DNA of 64,000 bases from Anaeramoeba flamelloides (taxonomy: Eukaryota; Metamonada; Anaeramoebidae): assembly GCA_027625915.1 (NCBI GenBank), contig JANTQA010000012.1:11122501-11186500 (forward strand). Direction: 5' to 3'. Position 1 is the stretch's first letter. Every line of letters starts with the position of its first letter. The notes under the pieces are model-generated. The model did no database searches. It was not told the origin of the DNA and was given only the letters and a program-made list of their open reading frames with translations. The translations under genes were made by a program, and so were the position numbers. Positions 35,059 to 47,700 of this stretch are shown here, in pieces.

Positions 35059-38000
35059 TTAAAGAAATACATGGTCCTGAAAGACTAAAGAATTCATAGG
35101 TACTAAAACATTTGAAGTTATAAAAAAAAAGATTATACCAAAAAAGATCGATAAGGGGAGAGCAGGAAGTGCCTTTTGTAATAATGCCAAAAAAAACAAT
35201 GTTAAAGATAACCCCATAAGTATTGCAACAAAGCATGTGAAAACTGTTGTATAATCCTGGTAGGCAGCTTTACTTATTAACAATGAATAAAAAATGAAAT
35301 CACCTAATCCTAATTTTGGAGAATGGTCAAGTAGTGCAGAACTATTGTCATCTTTTTTTTTCTTTGTCGTTTTTTTTTTCTTTTTGCTAATTTTGATCTT
35401 TGTTTTGCTTTTTTCATTTTCTTCACTTTCTTCTTTAACAATTTCGTCATCTTCATTAATTAAATTCTCTTCACTTTCGCTTGAATTAGAATTTAGAAGT
35501 TTATTATTTTGTAAAAGATCGTCAGATTCTGTTGTATTTGATTCACTAGAACTACTAGTTTTTTTCTTTTCATTCTTCTTTTTATTCTTCCTCTTCTTCT
35601 TTGCCTTGCTTTTTTCAAGTGTACTCATAAACCAGACCATTGAACTATATATTAAACCAGGGATGGGCTTTCCCTTTTTTTCAGCTGTTTCGACAAGCAT
35701 TTTTAATGGGCCCTTTGGTGATAACACCACAACAAGATCATAAATTGCTAATAACACTAAGAGAACCCAAGTAGTATATTCTGGCAAGGTTGACAAAATT
35801 GCTGCAAAGAGTACAGATATAATAATTAAATATATTTGATTAATAATTTTTGCACCTTTCCAAGTGATAGTTATTGTACCAGCCACTCCAAAATTTAAAA
35901 TGACAATTAAAGCACTGATCCAATCCAAGGATTTATTTAAATATTGGAAAATTTCTCTATAAATTGAAGATATAAATTTATTATTATAAGGAAAAGATTA
36001 TTTTTTAGATTATGTTAAAGATTTTTTTAATTTTTAATTTTAATTTTATTTTTTAATTTTTAATTTTTAATTTTTAATTTGTGTCACAACAAACTAAAAA
36101 TTAGTAAAAAGGAATTGTTGGTTTTTCATTTATCCTTTTTTAATTTAAAAATTCATGTAGGCTTTTTATGTAAGAAAATTTGTTTTTAACCAAGAAGAAA
36201 GAAATTTAAAAGTTGTTGATTCATAAAAGATAATATCAACAAAAAAAAAATTTTCGATTAATGAATTTTGAAAGATTTGTCAAAGAGAATTTTTTAAAAA
36301 TGATGAATTTCAAAACTTCCATTTAGTGTAACCATTTATTTGTAATCAAGGTATTATGTATTGAAATAGGCGATGTTGAAAGCATGTTGTAATTAGAATT
36401 AGATAAAAATATTAAACTGCTTTGTAAAAGATGTTTAAAATGTAAAATTTTGAGTTTTTTTTTTTTTTTTTATTATTTAACATAGGAGTTTTTAATTCCT
36501 CTTATTTGCCGTTAGTTTTTTTTTAATTTTTGAAATAAACAGAAAATTTAAATAATTTTCGGTTTATTTCAAAAAGTAAAAAAAACCGCCGTTAGCTTTT
36601 TCAGAGTTTAAAAGAATTGAGTAAAATCAAAGATTTTTCTCTATTCTTTTGAATTCTGGAAAAGCTAGGCACTCTACGGCACTTCCCGAATTCCTAAATT
36701 GTGATTTAAGAATTTTTTCCTTAATTATGATTTAAGAATTTTAAATTTTGAGTTTTTTTTTATTTATCTAAAAGAATATTTTTTAATTTGTGGGATAATG
36801 ATTTTGGGTTAATCGATATTCAATAATTTATGAAGTCACTTTTAATAAGGTTATAATAAAATTTTTATTCATAAAAATGTGTAACTCAAAAAATAAATGA
36901 TTAAAAAAAAAAATGAAAAAAATTAATCCAGGTAAACAATTATTTTCAATATTTAAAAAAAAAAAAAATTCGCAAAAGTTAAAAAAAACATTTCAAAAAA
37001 ATAAAAATATCAATTTTCTAAAGTTTCATAGAACCAAAAGCAAATCTAAAGAATAATTTACAATATAATTTCATTAACTTAGAAGATTAATCTCAAAAAA
37101 AAAAAAAATCACAATTACGAACTTGGTTTGTTACAGTCAAATCAAAAACACTGTGAATTTCAAAAAACAGGAAATTCCATTTTTACAAATATTTTCAATT
37201 GATCAGAAAAATGGAATTTCCAGTGTTGTTTGAAATTTCAGGTATTTTAGATTTGGCAATTACCACCAAGCTTTAAATAAAATAAATTATTATTTCACCA
37301 GTAAAACTATACTTTAAAAAATTATGATTATTAACCTTAGAAAGGGTTTAAGTTATATTGTTTAAATTTAAGGATCATTCTTCTAAAACTTAAAAATTGC
37401 AAAAAAAAATTATCAAATTGACTTTCTGCTTTATTAAAAATGATAACTTTCAAATAAGATAATCTAAAATGAAAATAATATTGATTGATTAACTTCTTTA
37501 TTTGATAACTTCATTAATTATTTCAGAAAAACTAGCACATTTTTTATTTTTCAGTATATGCCATTAAATCAAAAGTAGTGGTGGTTGGTATTCGTTCCTT
37601 GGGTGTTATAGCTAAATTTTTTTTTTGCTGAAATAAGCATTAAAATTTTTTCTACAAAATCTGAAAAAATACATATTTTATCATCTTTTGAATATTGATA
37701 TATTATTAAATGTTGCTTATCAAAACCAAAAAAGAATTGATAAAATAACCTTACAGTTTAAAGAATAGAACTATCATGCCTTTAATTTTTGCAAACAATG
37801 AATTTAAAATCTGTTACTTTTCAGCTTTGGGTATTGTTTATTGAAGAAATATTTTTTTTTTTTCTAATTTTTGAGAATAAACTGTCTTTCTAAACTCTAA
37901 TTCAGAAATTATTGCACACAAAAATTTAATGTTGGATATAATAAATCTTAGTATTACTTGATTGATGATATCTGAAATTCAACACCCTTATTATTGGAAT

Positions 38001-41000
38001 TTTAACGATTATTTCCCCTTTTTAAATCGAACAAAAAAAAACATAAAGAATTATAAATCCAAAAAAAAAAAATAAAAAAAAGGTGTTTCAAAAATTTTGA
38101 ATTTAATTGTTACTATTAAGGGTTAAATGAAAGAATCTTTATATCTGGCAATGTGAGAATTTTGAAGAGGAAAAATACGTAACTTCTCAATTCAGAGAGC
38201 GTTTAAAATAGACACTACCATCAGAAGTATTTGGAACTTAATTTAGTTTTCTAAAAAAAAACAGAGAAAAAGTTTGAATTTAAGTTTGATTCAAAAAAAT
38301 TTACAAAATAATTTTTAATTGAATTTTTATTTAACACATACAAAACAAGATATTTTGGGAAAATTATTATTTTTGAATTTGATTAAATTTCAAATTTGGT
38401 CAAATTTCAAAATTGGTCAAAATCTCATTTTTTTCAAAATATTCAATTCAATTGAAATGTATTGGCTGTAGGTATTTAAAAACCCCTTTCCGGGTAGGTT
38501 AAGAGTACGTTAGGGTAGGTTAGAGTATGTTAGGTTTGGGTGGCTTGGATGGTATGCTAGAGAATCTTGGCCAGGATTTTGAAAAAAAAATAATAATTAA
38601 GAGACCAATTAAACTTTTGTAACTTGTTTTAAGGGGAAAAAATTTTCCCACTTAACTTTGGTGATTAAAATTGGGTTTTGAACAAATTTTTAAAAATATT
38701 TAGTTTTGATGATTTAAAAATTTTGGATTTTCAACAATTTTTGTAATAAAATATCTACTACCAATCGCAAAATAATCTTTTTTATTTTTCCTCCCACAAC
38801 CCTTAAAAACCATTAAAAACTTTCATACCGATGAAAATAATCAAGAAACTCTTCAAAAATACGAAAAAATACGAAAAAATTCAATTTGACCAATTTTGAA
38901 AATTGATAATATAACCGATATGTTTATATAAACTCGAATATTGTTTAAATTCTTCTTATGAAATGTTGATTCTTTAGATGATTTTATTTGATTGTAAAAG
39001 GATTATTATTTTCAGGATAATTTAAAAACCAAAATAATTCTGAATTTTGTTTTGAATTTTTTCAACATATTTGCTTTTTCTTTGAATTAAAACTTTTTTG
39101 AAGCAGTGTGTAATTTTAAACAATTCAATCTTTTTTCCTTTAATCTTGGTTACACCCAATCTATGTTTAATCATTATTTTGATAAAAATATTGAAGAAAT
39201 ACTTTAACAATAAGTTTGTAAAAAAAAAGATTTCAACTAAAAAAACAATAAATAGCACTTAGGAGAAGGATTCGAAGGAATTTTTTTTTTTTAAACAACT
39301 TTTTAAATTTAACATAGATATAAAGAAGAAGCAAATCGTCCAAAATTTACTTTGAAACAATTTTTTTCTTTTCAATCTGTTACTTTCAACAAGTTTATTT
39401 GGAGAAGGTGATCTTTCTTATTTTTGATTTAAATAAAGAATTGATTTGTTTAAAAAACACATATCTCAGGTCTATTTTTTTGGTTTTTTCTTTGATTAAC
39501 TAAAATGATCCTTCCAAATAAATTTCCAAATTCAAGAAAACAATTAAACTAAAACCAGAAATTTAATAAAAAAAAATGTTCAAAAGAATTTTAAGACCCT
39601 CTCTCTGGTTTACTTTGGTTTGTATTTCCCTTTTAACAAAGTAATTAATGATATTTAGTATATTCAAAGTTTCAACATCCCAGCATCACCCATTATTTTT
39701 TTCCCCAGTATTTGTTAGTGTATGTTTTCTTGTAAAAATGTACAAATGTGTTGGTATTCTAAATAAAAATTTCAGTTGGATTCTTTGTGAATGAAAATGT
39801 GAATGTGGAAATGAAATAATCAATGAAGAGAATTTTTTGTAAATTAATTTGTTGGTATGATTTTTGATTAATTAATTGTTTTTTTTGTAGAAAAAATAAC
39901 ATTGGTTAATTTAGATTTGATTTGAAAATTTGTTTGATTATTGAATTTGAAATAATTGTTGTTTTAGGAAAATCCCTCAAACGACTTGTCTCGTTTCAAA
40001 ATTGGTTAACATTAGAATTTTTAATTAAAATACTAATAATTTAGAAAGGGAACTTCTCAAACACCTAGAATTTTTATTTGTTATAAAAATTTTTTCTCAC
40101 AAATTAATGCTATCATTCCTGGGTAATTATTTTTTAAATGTGAATTTTTCTTTTTTTTTTTGGAAAATTTTCTCGAACCACACTAATCACGTAAAAACTT
40201 GAAAATATTGATAGGCCTCACATTGGAAATTTGTGTTCAAAAACAACAACGTTTTCAAGAAAGGAAAATGGGTCAAATTGGAGATCATTCTTTTTTTCCC
40301 TTTTACAAGTGTAAATAGTTATAATTACCAAAAGGGGGTTTTATTTTTGATTTGCTTTTATAAATTAGACGAATTGAGATATTTCTCAAATAGTGTTAAT
40401 TGGGCGGTAACTAGTTAACAATAAAACTGGTTTGAAAGATCAATAATTATGATTTTTTTTACATTCTAAATAAAATTAGAAAAAACTAAAAAACAAAAAT
40501 TTTGTTTTTTTTTGTCTTCAAAAATTAAAAAAAATAAGGAATAAATTAATTTGATTGTTTGGATCAGGATTAGATTTATCCAAATTTTTTGATCTTTTGG
40601 GAAATAGTTGATGTGACACTCAAAATTTGAAAAGGGTTCTTGGGTTGGGGAGGGAAGAAAAGAAAAAGAAAAAAAAAAATTGAGTTAATCAAAAAATCAC
40701 AGAAATAAAAGAAATAACTTACAGCCAAGTGAGCAACCCATAAAAAGTTAGAATAATAAAAACGGAAAAGATAACCCAGCCGACAAGTATCCAGTCAAAG
40801 CCCTTCATATAAAGGCAAACCATTATTAATGTTACCACCAAGATTACAGCAATTACAATAACAGCATTTAGCAATGCACCACCGAACCTAAACCCAGCAG
40901 AGTCTTCGTCGCTTTCATTATAAACCATAATGTCATTAAAGGCTCCTTCTTCTGGTTTGTCTTTGTAAGCCGTTCTTATAACGAGCACAACGAGGAGCAT

Positions 41001-41220
41001 GGTGACTGCAACTGGGATTAAAACCTTTCGGAGTTGTTTTGTATAAACAGCCACAATGTAATCTAAGTCTTCCTTTCCTGGCTCTCTTTTTCCTTCCTGT
41101 ATTTCATAACGGGTATTAAATTCGACGTCCTTTGTTTTGTTTTTTTGTTTGTGGTTTTGTTTTTTGTTGGTTCTTTTTTTTTTTTTTTTTTTTTTCTTCG
41201 CTTTCGTTTTGACTGCTCAT
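35059..41220 (-). CDS. PSEN: Presenilin (gamma-secretase aspartyl protease), two exons
   Basis: Presenilin is the catalytic subunit of gamma-secretase in ER/endosomal membranes. Exon 1 ends at 40723 (FYGLLTW, then CT|GTAAGT). Exon 2 starts at 35956 after TTTATAG, and the split codon CT|A restores Leu, continuing EIFQYLNKSLDWIS. The intron is 4766 nt. Catalytic aspartates sit in IYDLVVVLSPKGPLKMLVE (TM6) and GLGDFIFYSLL (TM7, the GxGD motif); the PALP motif is present in KALPALPLS near the C-terminus. A long Ser/Glu/Lys loop separates TM6 and TM7, as in the family. About 463 residues, close to human PSEN1. The start is unclear: the plausible ATG at 41220 (MSSQNESEE-) is one base out of frame with the rest across a 22-A homopolymer, while the correct frame is open only from 41216 after TGA. 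A length error in that run is the simplest reason; an unseen 5' exon is possible. Confidence 0.92.
36462..36742. mobile_element. Mosaic fold-back element F2, copy b, inserted in R4
   Basis: A 281 bp insertion absent from the other R4 copy. It is flanked by a direct 17-base repeat, AAATTTTGAGTTTTTTT, at 36445-36461 and 36743-36759; the empty site in the other copy has one such sequence. Interior modules match F2: GAAATAAACAGAAAATTT/AATTTTCGGTTTATTTC palindrome, GCCGTTAGC, TTTGAATTCTGGAAAAGC and CTAGGCACTCTACGGCAC. Confidence 0.65.
37120..37264. repeat. Short palindromic TIR element in R4 copy 1
   Basis: About 140 bp with near-complete dyad symmetry: TTACAGTCAAATC and AAACAGGAAATTCCATTTTT on the left, TGGAATTTCC, then TTTCAGGTATTTTAGATTTG and GCAATTACC on the right, around TTTTCAATTGATC. 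The same element occupies the matching position in R4 copy 2 (about 48850-48985), so it was inserted before R4 was duplicated. Confidence 0.6.
38485..38560. repeat. Degenerate GT-rich tandem repeat
   Basis: Two clear units of GGGTAGGTTAGAGTACGTTA-type sequence plus a decayed third, in a block much richer in G than its surroundings. It contains TTAGGG once, but the period is about 20, not 6, so it is not a telomeric array. Confidence 0.55.
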
Positions 41221-41738
41221 CTTAATTTGAACAAAAACTAATTAAAAAAAATGTTTTTTTGAAAAATAAATTCAAAAAATTTGAGTAATTCTTGTTATAA
41301 AATTTCACTTTAATGGCCTTGTAACATTCTGTAATAAGTTGTTTACAAGAAAAAATGTCTATTTGTTCAAAATAATTCACAAACAAAATCGACAAATACA
41401 TAAATAAGGTTAACTCATTTAAATGTTAAATATTTTTTTATAAAAGAAGGATAAACACTTGGGTAAAATAAATTGAGAAAATGGTTTCTTAAAATCAAAC
41501 CAAAATTACTCATATTTGTAGGACTAGAATACCTCATAGGTTACAGAAAGGCATAATTATCAAACTAAAAAATCTCCAAACTGTTAAAAAAGTTTCAGTC
41601 TTTCTACCTATCAAACACAATCATTAAATTTCCAAACACGTTCCAACACTTAAAAGACTTAAAAGTTTTGTCATTGTTAAGATCAATTTTCATTTTTTCT
41701 TTTTTTTGAATAACTCAAAACAATCTTATATCAAAACA
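41221..41738. promoter_or_regulatory. Shared divergent intergenic region of presenilin and calcineurin A
   Basis: About 0.5 kb separates the two oppositely transcribed genes, so both promoters must lie here. It is AT-rich; no TATA, initiator or transcription-factor motif can be assigned with confidence. The location is inferred only from gene layout. Confidence 0.4.
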
Positions 41739-44700
41739 ATGACAGAAAACTCACCCTTTTATTTAAAGGATTCTTTTGGAAACGACAAAGAATTAATAAA
41801 CAGTGACACTACAGAAACAGAAACAGAAACAGAAACAGCCACAAACACAAACACAACTTCAAGCTTCACTGAATCAGATTTCGATACCGATTCCGATTCC
41901 GATGTAAGTTCGCTTACCACAAGCGAATCTGAACAATCAAGTGACTATGAAAGAGGTACGGTCAACTGTGGCGATGATCGGCAAATCAAAAAGGCACGGG
42001 AGCTTATTAGAGAAAGGCTTCCAAGTGAAATTGTGTTTCCAAACGAGGGAAACATACCGAATTATGAAGCAATTTTCAAGCATTTCACAAGAGAAGGAAA
42101 GCTTTTCAGAAAGGACGTCATCAAGATTTGCAAATTAGTGCAAAAGACACTCAAAAAAGAACCCAATTTACTTCGGATCAGTTCCCCCGTTTTAATATTT
42201 GGCGATTTGCACGGACAGTTTTTCGATCTTGTTTCAATTATGAAGGCCATTGAGCCATGCAAAGAAAACGAAAACCACTTTTTGTTTCTCGGGGATTATG
42301 TCGATCGTGGCAATTATGGGATTGAAATCCTTTTGTATCTTTTTGCTCTCAAAATTAGTCAACCAAACGCTTGTTTTATATTAAGAGGTAAACATTTTTA
42401 ATTTTTTTATTTTTGTTTTTTTTTTCTTTCTTTTTATTTTTTTTCTTATTTTTTGATCTTTAGACCAAACCAAAAATGATTTTTTAAAAATTTTATTGAT
42501 CAAATTTATAAATTGACCATTTTCTCGAGAAGGTGGGCAATTGCTAAATTTGATCATATTTTTACAGAAATGTTCACCAACAACGCACAACATAATCTAA
42601 TTGCATTTTATCTCATAAGGATCAAAATTATCTCTTTTTTTTTTTGACTGGAAATTTTTTTCATTCAAATATGTCCAATTCGAAAAAACAAATAAAAGAT
42701 CTCAATTTACATTGTTGTTGTTGTTAGAAATTTCAACCCAAGAGTTTAAGAAATCGAACTAATGAGACATCTTTAACTTCATGAAGAATTTTTCAAATCA
42801 TAAAAAATCATTGCAACAAATGCAATTTACTCAATATCTGTGTTTATTGGTTTGATTTGGAAACAGTCACCTTGTTATAATCTGAGTTTGTTCTGGAAGA
42901 AAGAAAAGAATGATATTGTTCGAAAGTGATATAAGATGATATTGTGGAGTTTGAAGTAAGACAATTAATATCCTCTTAGCACCAGAACAATCTCATTATT
43001 TTGAATCTGGAAGGGGATCCAAAACGAGGAAACATAAAAAGGTAATTGTTGAACAAATGAAACAGTCTGAGTTGCTATGTGTTTTTTCAACTCGTGATCT
43101 AACTTGAAAGAACAAGAAACTAAAACAAACAAACAAAAACAAAAAATAGTTTTCTATTTTTTACTAATACTTTGAATAACTTGTTCTTCAAAGGATCTTA
43201 TTCTCCCAATGAAGTTAATGAAAACATTGAAGTTAAATTTTACCTTTTGATCATTGAAAACAAAACTTGGTTTAAATTTTACAGAGACAAACTAGATCGT
43301 CCATTCTTTCAATGAGATCTATTTCCTCTTTTATTCCCCGTTTTTCAGCCAATTCTCGAAAACGATCAAATTTAAAAATCTGCATGCACCTGATGTTCTT
43401 AACAATGAATCATTTTGATCATTCATCTAAAATTTCTTGACTTGACGTACATAGTAAAAAAAAATGTTTTTATTTTTTTTTTACTAAATTATAGATTTGT
43501 AAATTTCTCCTTTTGAAATTCTACTCATTAGTATTCTCTTATCTCTCTTTTTTTGAAAAAAGAGAACCAAACAATTTATTTTTTTTGGTAAATGAGATTA
43601 GTTTTTTTTCGAACCAAAATCAAAAAACCATGTTTGTATTTAGACATTTTTTATAATAATGAAATGGAATTTATTCAATTTCCAACCTTTAACACATAAT
43701 TTGATGGACTTTTTTTTTGAAACTCTATTTGAACTAATAATCTGATTCAAAGAACCAAATTATTTGTTCAAATAGATTAACAATTGAGACGAGTAGTCTT
43801 TTGGGATTTATGAAATCAACAACGTCGCAAAAAAAATTAGTTAAAGTGTTCTAAAATAACTTTTCATAACATTTATACAGTCGAATTTATCAGTAAAATT
43901 CAAATTATTTCACTTTGTTAGAATTCCAAAAACGAAGATCTGAAAATTTTCCAAACTTTGACTAATAACTAAATAATTTCCCAAAATCTTTACACATTAA
44001 TTAAAGTACTATACTAAACTTTTGAATGTTCTAATCACTTTCTTATCTGTATTTATTCAAATTTATTTACTTAAAATTTTCTCAAATAAAATGTTTGAGT
44101 TTTTAAAAAAATAGATAGCACTAAAAGGTTTTTGTACAAAATAAAAAAAATTTTTTATTTCAATGTAAATGATTTTTTATCATATTTAAACCAACTTTTG
44201 GTGATAATTCCTGTGGTCCGTGCACACAATTTTATTTTTTTCTTTTTGTTTTCAATTTATCTCAAATCTGACTTAAACTTTTCAATTAAAAAAATGAAAT
44301 TTCAGTTTTTAATGATAAAATTTTTGTTTGATTTAGAATTTGTTTGTAGCTGGCTTTTGTACTAAAAAAATTTTTTTTGTGATAAATTCATCAATAAAAG
44401 TTAAAACGTAGATTAAATGGAATTTTATGAGAATATGTCCTATTCAAAGTCGGTATCTTCTCGCCAAAATGATCATTTAATTTGTGTGCCACTAATTAGT
44501 TCAAGTATTTTTTAGAATACTTGTTATCAGAATGGGAAAATGTTTCTTTTTAAATTGCTGATTTGTGGACAAATTACAGATTTATTTTTTTTCAAAAAGG
44601 AATATTAAAAAAAAAGAGGATCTAAAAGAATTTTATTATTTTTTAAAAAGCTGATTCCAAAAAGTTTTGAAAATGACTAATAAAACAGTCAACAAATTTT

Positions 44701-47700
44701 AATCGACCAATTTTTAGTCATTTATTAAAAACTTTTTATATATAACACTCTCTTAGAAACACTTGAAAGAAGAAAATCTATTTTGGAAATTTCTCTGCTT
44801 TTCTATGCTTATTTTACTGATTGGATATTCAACAACAATAATTAAATTAAAATCTAGTAAACATAGGCAATATACGGCACTCATAACACTTCCCTATTTA
44901 TTAAATTTTATTTTCGAAATTTACAAAAAAGTATTTTTTTTCATAAAGGATCTCGATAAAACCATTTACTTTTTATTTAATAGAAACTCCAATTCAAAAT
45001 TTTTAACAGACTAAAATTCAATTTTTGAAAAAAAAAAATCTTATTTAATCGATTATAGAAGAATAACCAAATTAGAACCATTCACTAATTGAAATGTTAA
45101 CACTTGTTCATAAATTATAATACTCACAAAACAAAAAAAAAACTTATTATCAATTACTAATAAATCAAGAATCTGTTAAAAAATTTGGAGAGACGCTAAC
45201 AAAAAAAATACATAGATAAATTTGTAAAAATTCTATTAGGATAATTATTGATCGATCAAATGGTTAGATACCATCAACTTAATTTTATTTGAGGACTTCT
45301 ATTTTGAAGAAGATAACTTTAATTTAATATCAATTTTTCAAAAAAATTTCCAGATCTAACGAAACAGGTTATGTAATTCAAAAAATAAAATGAAAACAAA
45401 AAACTAAAAAGATGAAAAAATGATTTTTATATTTTACAAAAATCAAAATTATTTCCAATTTGAATGAAATTGTAGTATATTTATTATTTGAATTATTTCA
45501 ATTATGTGTAAAATTTCGAATTTTAATTTACAAAATAATTTAAATATTTTAAAATTTTGTTTTAAATTTAATACAGTTTATTGATTTTTGGATTTTGAAT
45601 ATTAAATTTTAATCATTTTCGGTATTTTTTTAGATTTTTTTAATTGACAATCAAACTTACTTTTTTGTATGTACTCTTCAAAAAGTTCTCTGTAAAAGAT
45701 TTTCAATTTTTAAAATATACATTTTTATTTTTATTTATCATCAATTGAATAAAAATATGTTAAAAATAGAACTAATAAAAAAAGTCTTTATTTATTTTCA
45801 AATAAATAAAGACTTTTTTTTGATTTATATTAACTGAAGTTTTACTTTTAACATTTCCTATTTTACAAAAATTCAAAAAATCAAAAAAATTATTCATGAT
45901 ATTTATTTTCCTTTAATTTAATAATTATATTTAATTAATAAAACAATTATCTGAGTAAAAAAAAATTTTTTTTCACATCAAATTATTGAGATAAATTAAT
46001 TTAAACGAAAATAATAAATTCTCAAAAATATATATTTATTTTTTTTTAGTTTACAGAAAGAATTTCAACTAATATTAAATTAAAATGCCTTTGATGGTTA
46101 TAAACTCTGTTTCAGTCAAAGGGGCCCAATTTTTTTTTCAAATATCAATTATTTTATATAATTGACCTTTGAAGAACAAATAAGAAATAAGAAGAATAAC
46201 ACACATCAAAGAATTGTTGATATATGTCTGAAAGAAAACTAATTAACCAATAGATTTTCTTAAAAATTGATAAACTCAAATTCTTAGGGACTATTGAGAA
46301 AAACAACGATGTTCGTTTTGAACTTCTACTGGTATTTGAATAATAAATATGAAAGATTTTTCACTTCATTTTACATACTTTTCTTTTTGAAAACAAAGCC
46401 CCCAAACGGAGTTTGTTGGTATCTGTGGTCTCTAAGCTATTTTCAATAATATAGGGCATTTTTTATTTCAATAATTATTTCTTAATATTAATTCAATTAT
46501 ACAAAATGTACAACAATAATATGTTTTTTAACATATCATACTTAATTTCTTGTATTTTGAAGTTTTATTAATGGATTCTAAATATTTTTTTTGAATTAAA
46601 ATTATTTTTGCAAAATTTTTAATTTTGAAAAAATAATAGAGTCAAATTTCTCATTTCATTATTTTTTCGAATTGTTCATTTTTTTCATTTTTACTTTGTT
46701 ATTATTATTGTCCAAAATTTAACTAAGTTCAGAAGAGATGTGATAAGAAATCAACCAAAAATTCTTTTGATTCTAAACAATTGAGTTGACTTCGATGAAC
46801 TTTGGTGGAAAAATTGCTCAGAACAGTTGTACACTTCAATTAAAGAGGTGAGATAAACAAAAAAAAAAAAAAAAAAGGTTTTTTTTTTTTTTTTTTTTCA
46901 TTCAGTTTGCTTTTTTTAAATGTTTTAAAAAAAAAAAAAAAAAAAAAAAAACACAAAAAAGTTAATGGGAAAAACAAAAAGTTAATGATCAAATGAAAAA
47001 CAAAAAATCTAAAGATCAAATCAAAAATATATTGAAGTATGATTTTACACATTATCAAAAAAAAAAATTGAAAAAAAGATCGAACTAAAGATTGTTAAAT
47101 AGACATTACTAATTTTGGATATTTTTCAAAAAATTAGGGGCAATTTTTTTTTATTTTTATTTTTTATTCTTCGAACTTTGATCAATAAACACAAATTTTA
47201 ATCAAGAGTTTTATTATTATTAATGGCTTCGTTTTTTTTTTGTCTAAAGTTTTGAGTTTAATAACTGAATAAAGAATTTATTTTTATATTGATGGATATT
47301 TTTTTGCCCCACATTTTTGGATGGAGCTTATTTGAAAAAGGAAATGAAAATTAAGTGAAAATTTTTCACATTTATTAAACAAATATCAAGATCAAAGATC
47401 TTCATAGAATTGCAATAGAAATCAATATGATTTCTCAACAATCTTTACATGATTTCAATAACCTTAGAATAAAACATTTTTACCAAGTAACTATTGATCT
47501 TGCAAAAAAAAAATTTTTTTGCAACTTAATGACGTTTTAAAAAAAAAATCGAAAAAAAAAAACAAAAATGTTAAAAAATGATTTCAATTTTGAAAATTTC
47601 TAAAATAAATTTTTTCTTCTAATATCTATGCAAACCCTTTAAACATATGTATTATACCCATTACAACTGGGCCCCTTTGACTGAAAAATAGTTTATTATG

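Larger units (their letters stand above)
36073..37425 (+). repeat. Repeat R4, copy 1 (presenilin intron)
   Basis: Begins GTCACAACAAACTAAAAATT and ends near AAACTTAAAAATTGCAAAA. It is shared in inverse orientation with 47880-49737 along its length: TAAGAAAATTTGTTTTTAAC, AACAACTTTT/AAAAGTTGTT, TCGATTAATGAATTTTGAAA, AGCATGTTGTAATTAGAATT, TTACAATATAATTTCATTAA and CACAATTACGAACTTGG. Without the 281 bp inserted element it is about 1.05 kb. No terminal inverted repeats or coding frame are seen, so its class is unknown. Confidence 0.7.
35957..40722 (-). other. 4.8 kb intron of presenilin
   Basis: Bounded by GTAAGTT and TTTATAG on the minus strand. It contains a short (TTTTTAA)n run (about 36030-36075), repeat R4 copy 1 (36073-37425) with a fold-back element inside it (36462-36742), a TIR element (37120-37264) and a GT-rich degenerate tandem repeat (about 38485-38560). 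The part from 37430 to 40700 is otherwise AT-rich with nothing recognised. Confidence 0.75.

Noticed and set aside
35294-35743. Plus-strand Ser/Phe-rich frame opposite presenilin
   Set aside because: Shadow of the Ser/Glu/Lys loop of presenilin.
38500-38530. Interstitial telomere
   Set aside because: Only one TTAGGG; the periodicity is about 20 bases.
40160-40200. GTGGTTCGAG resembling a tRNA B box on the minus strand
   Set aside because: No cloverleaf could be drawn around it; no tRNA was found in the window.
42567-42660. Possible second calcineurin exon after ACAG at 42566
   Set aside because: The translation (frame of ATGTTCACC) shows none of the GNHEC region, which is found intact at 53808.
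44763-45014. 83-codon frame (LKEENLFWKFLCFS and onward)
   Set aside because: Hydrophobic and AT-driven, with a non-ATG start and no motif; could be a retrotransposon scrap but nothing supports it.
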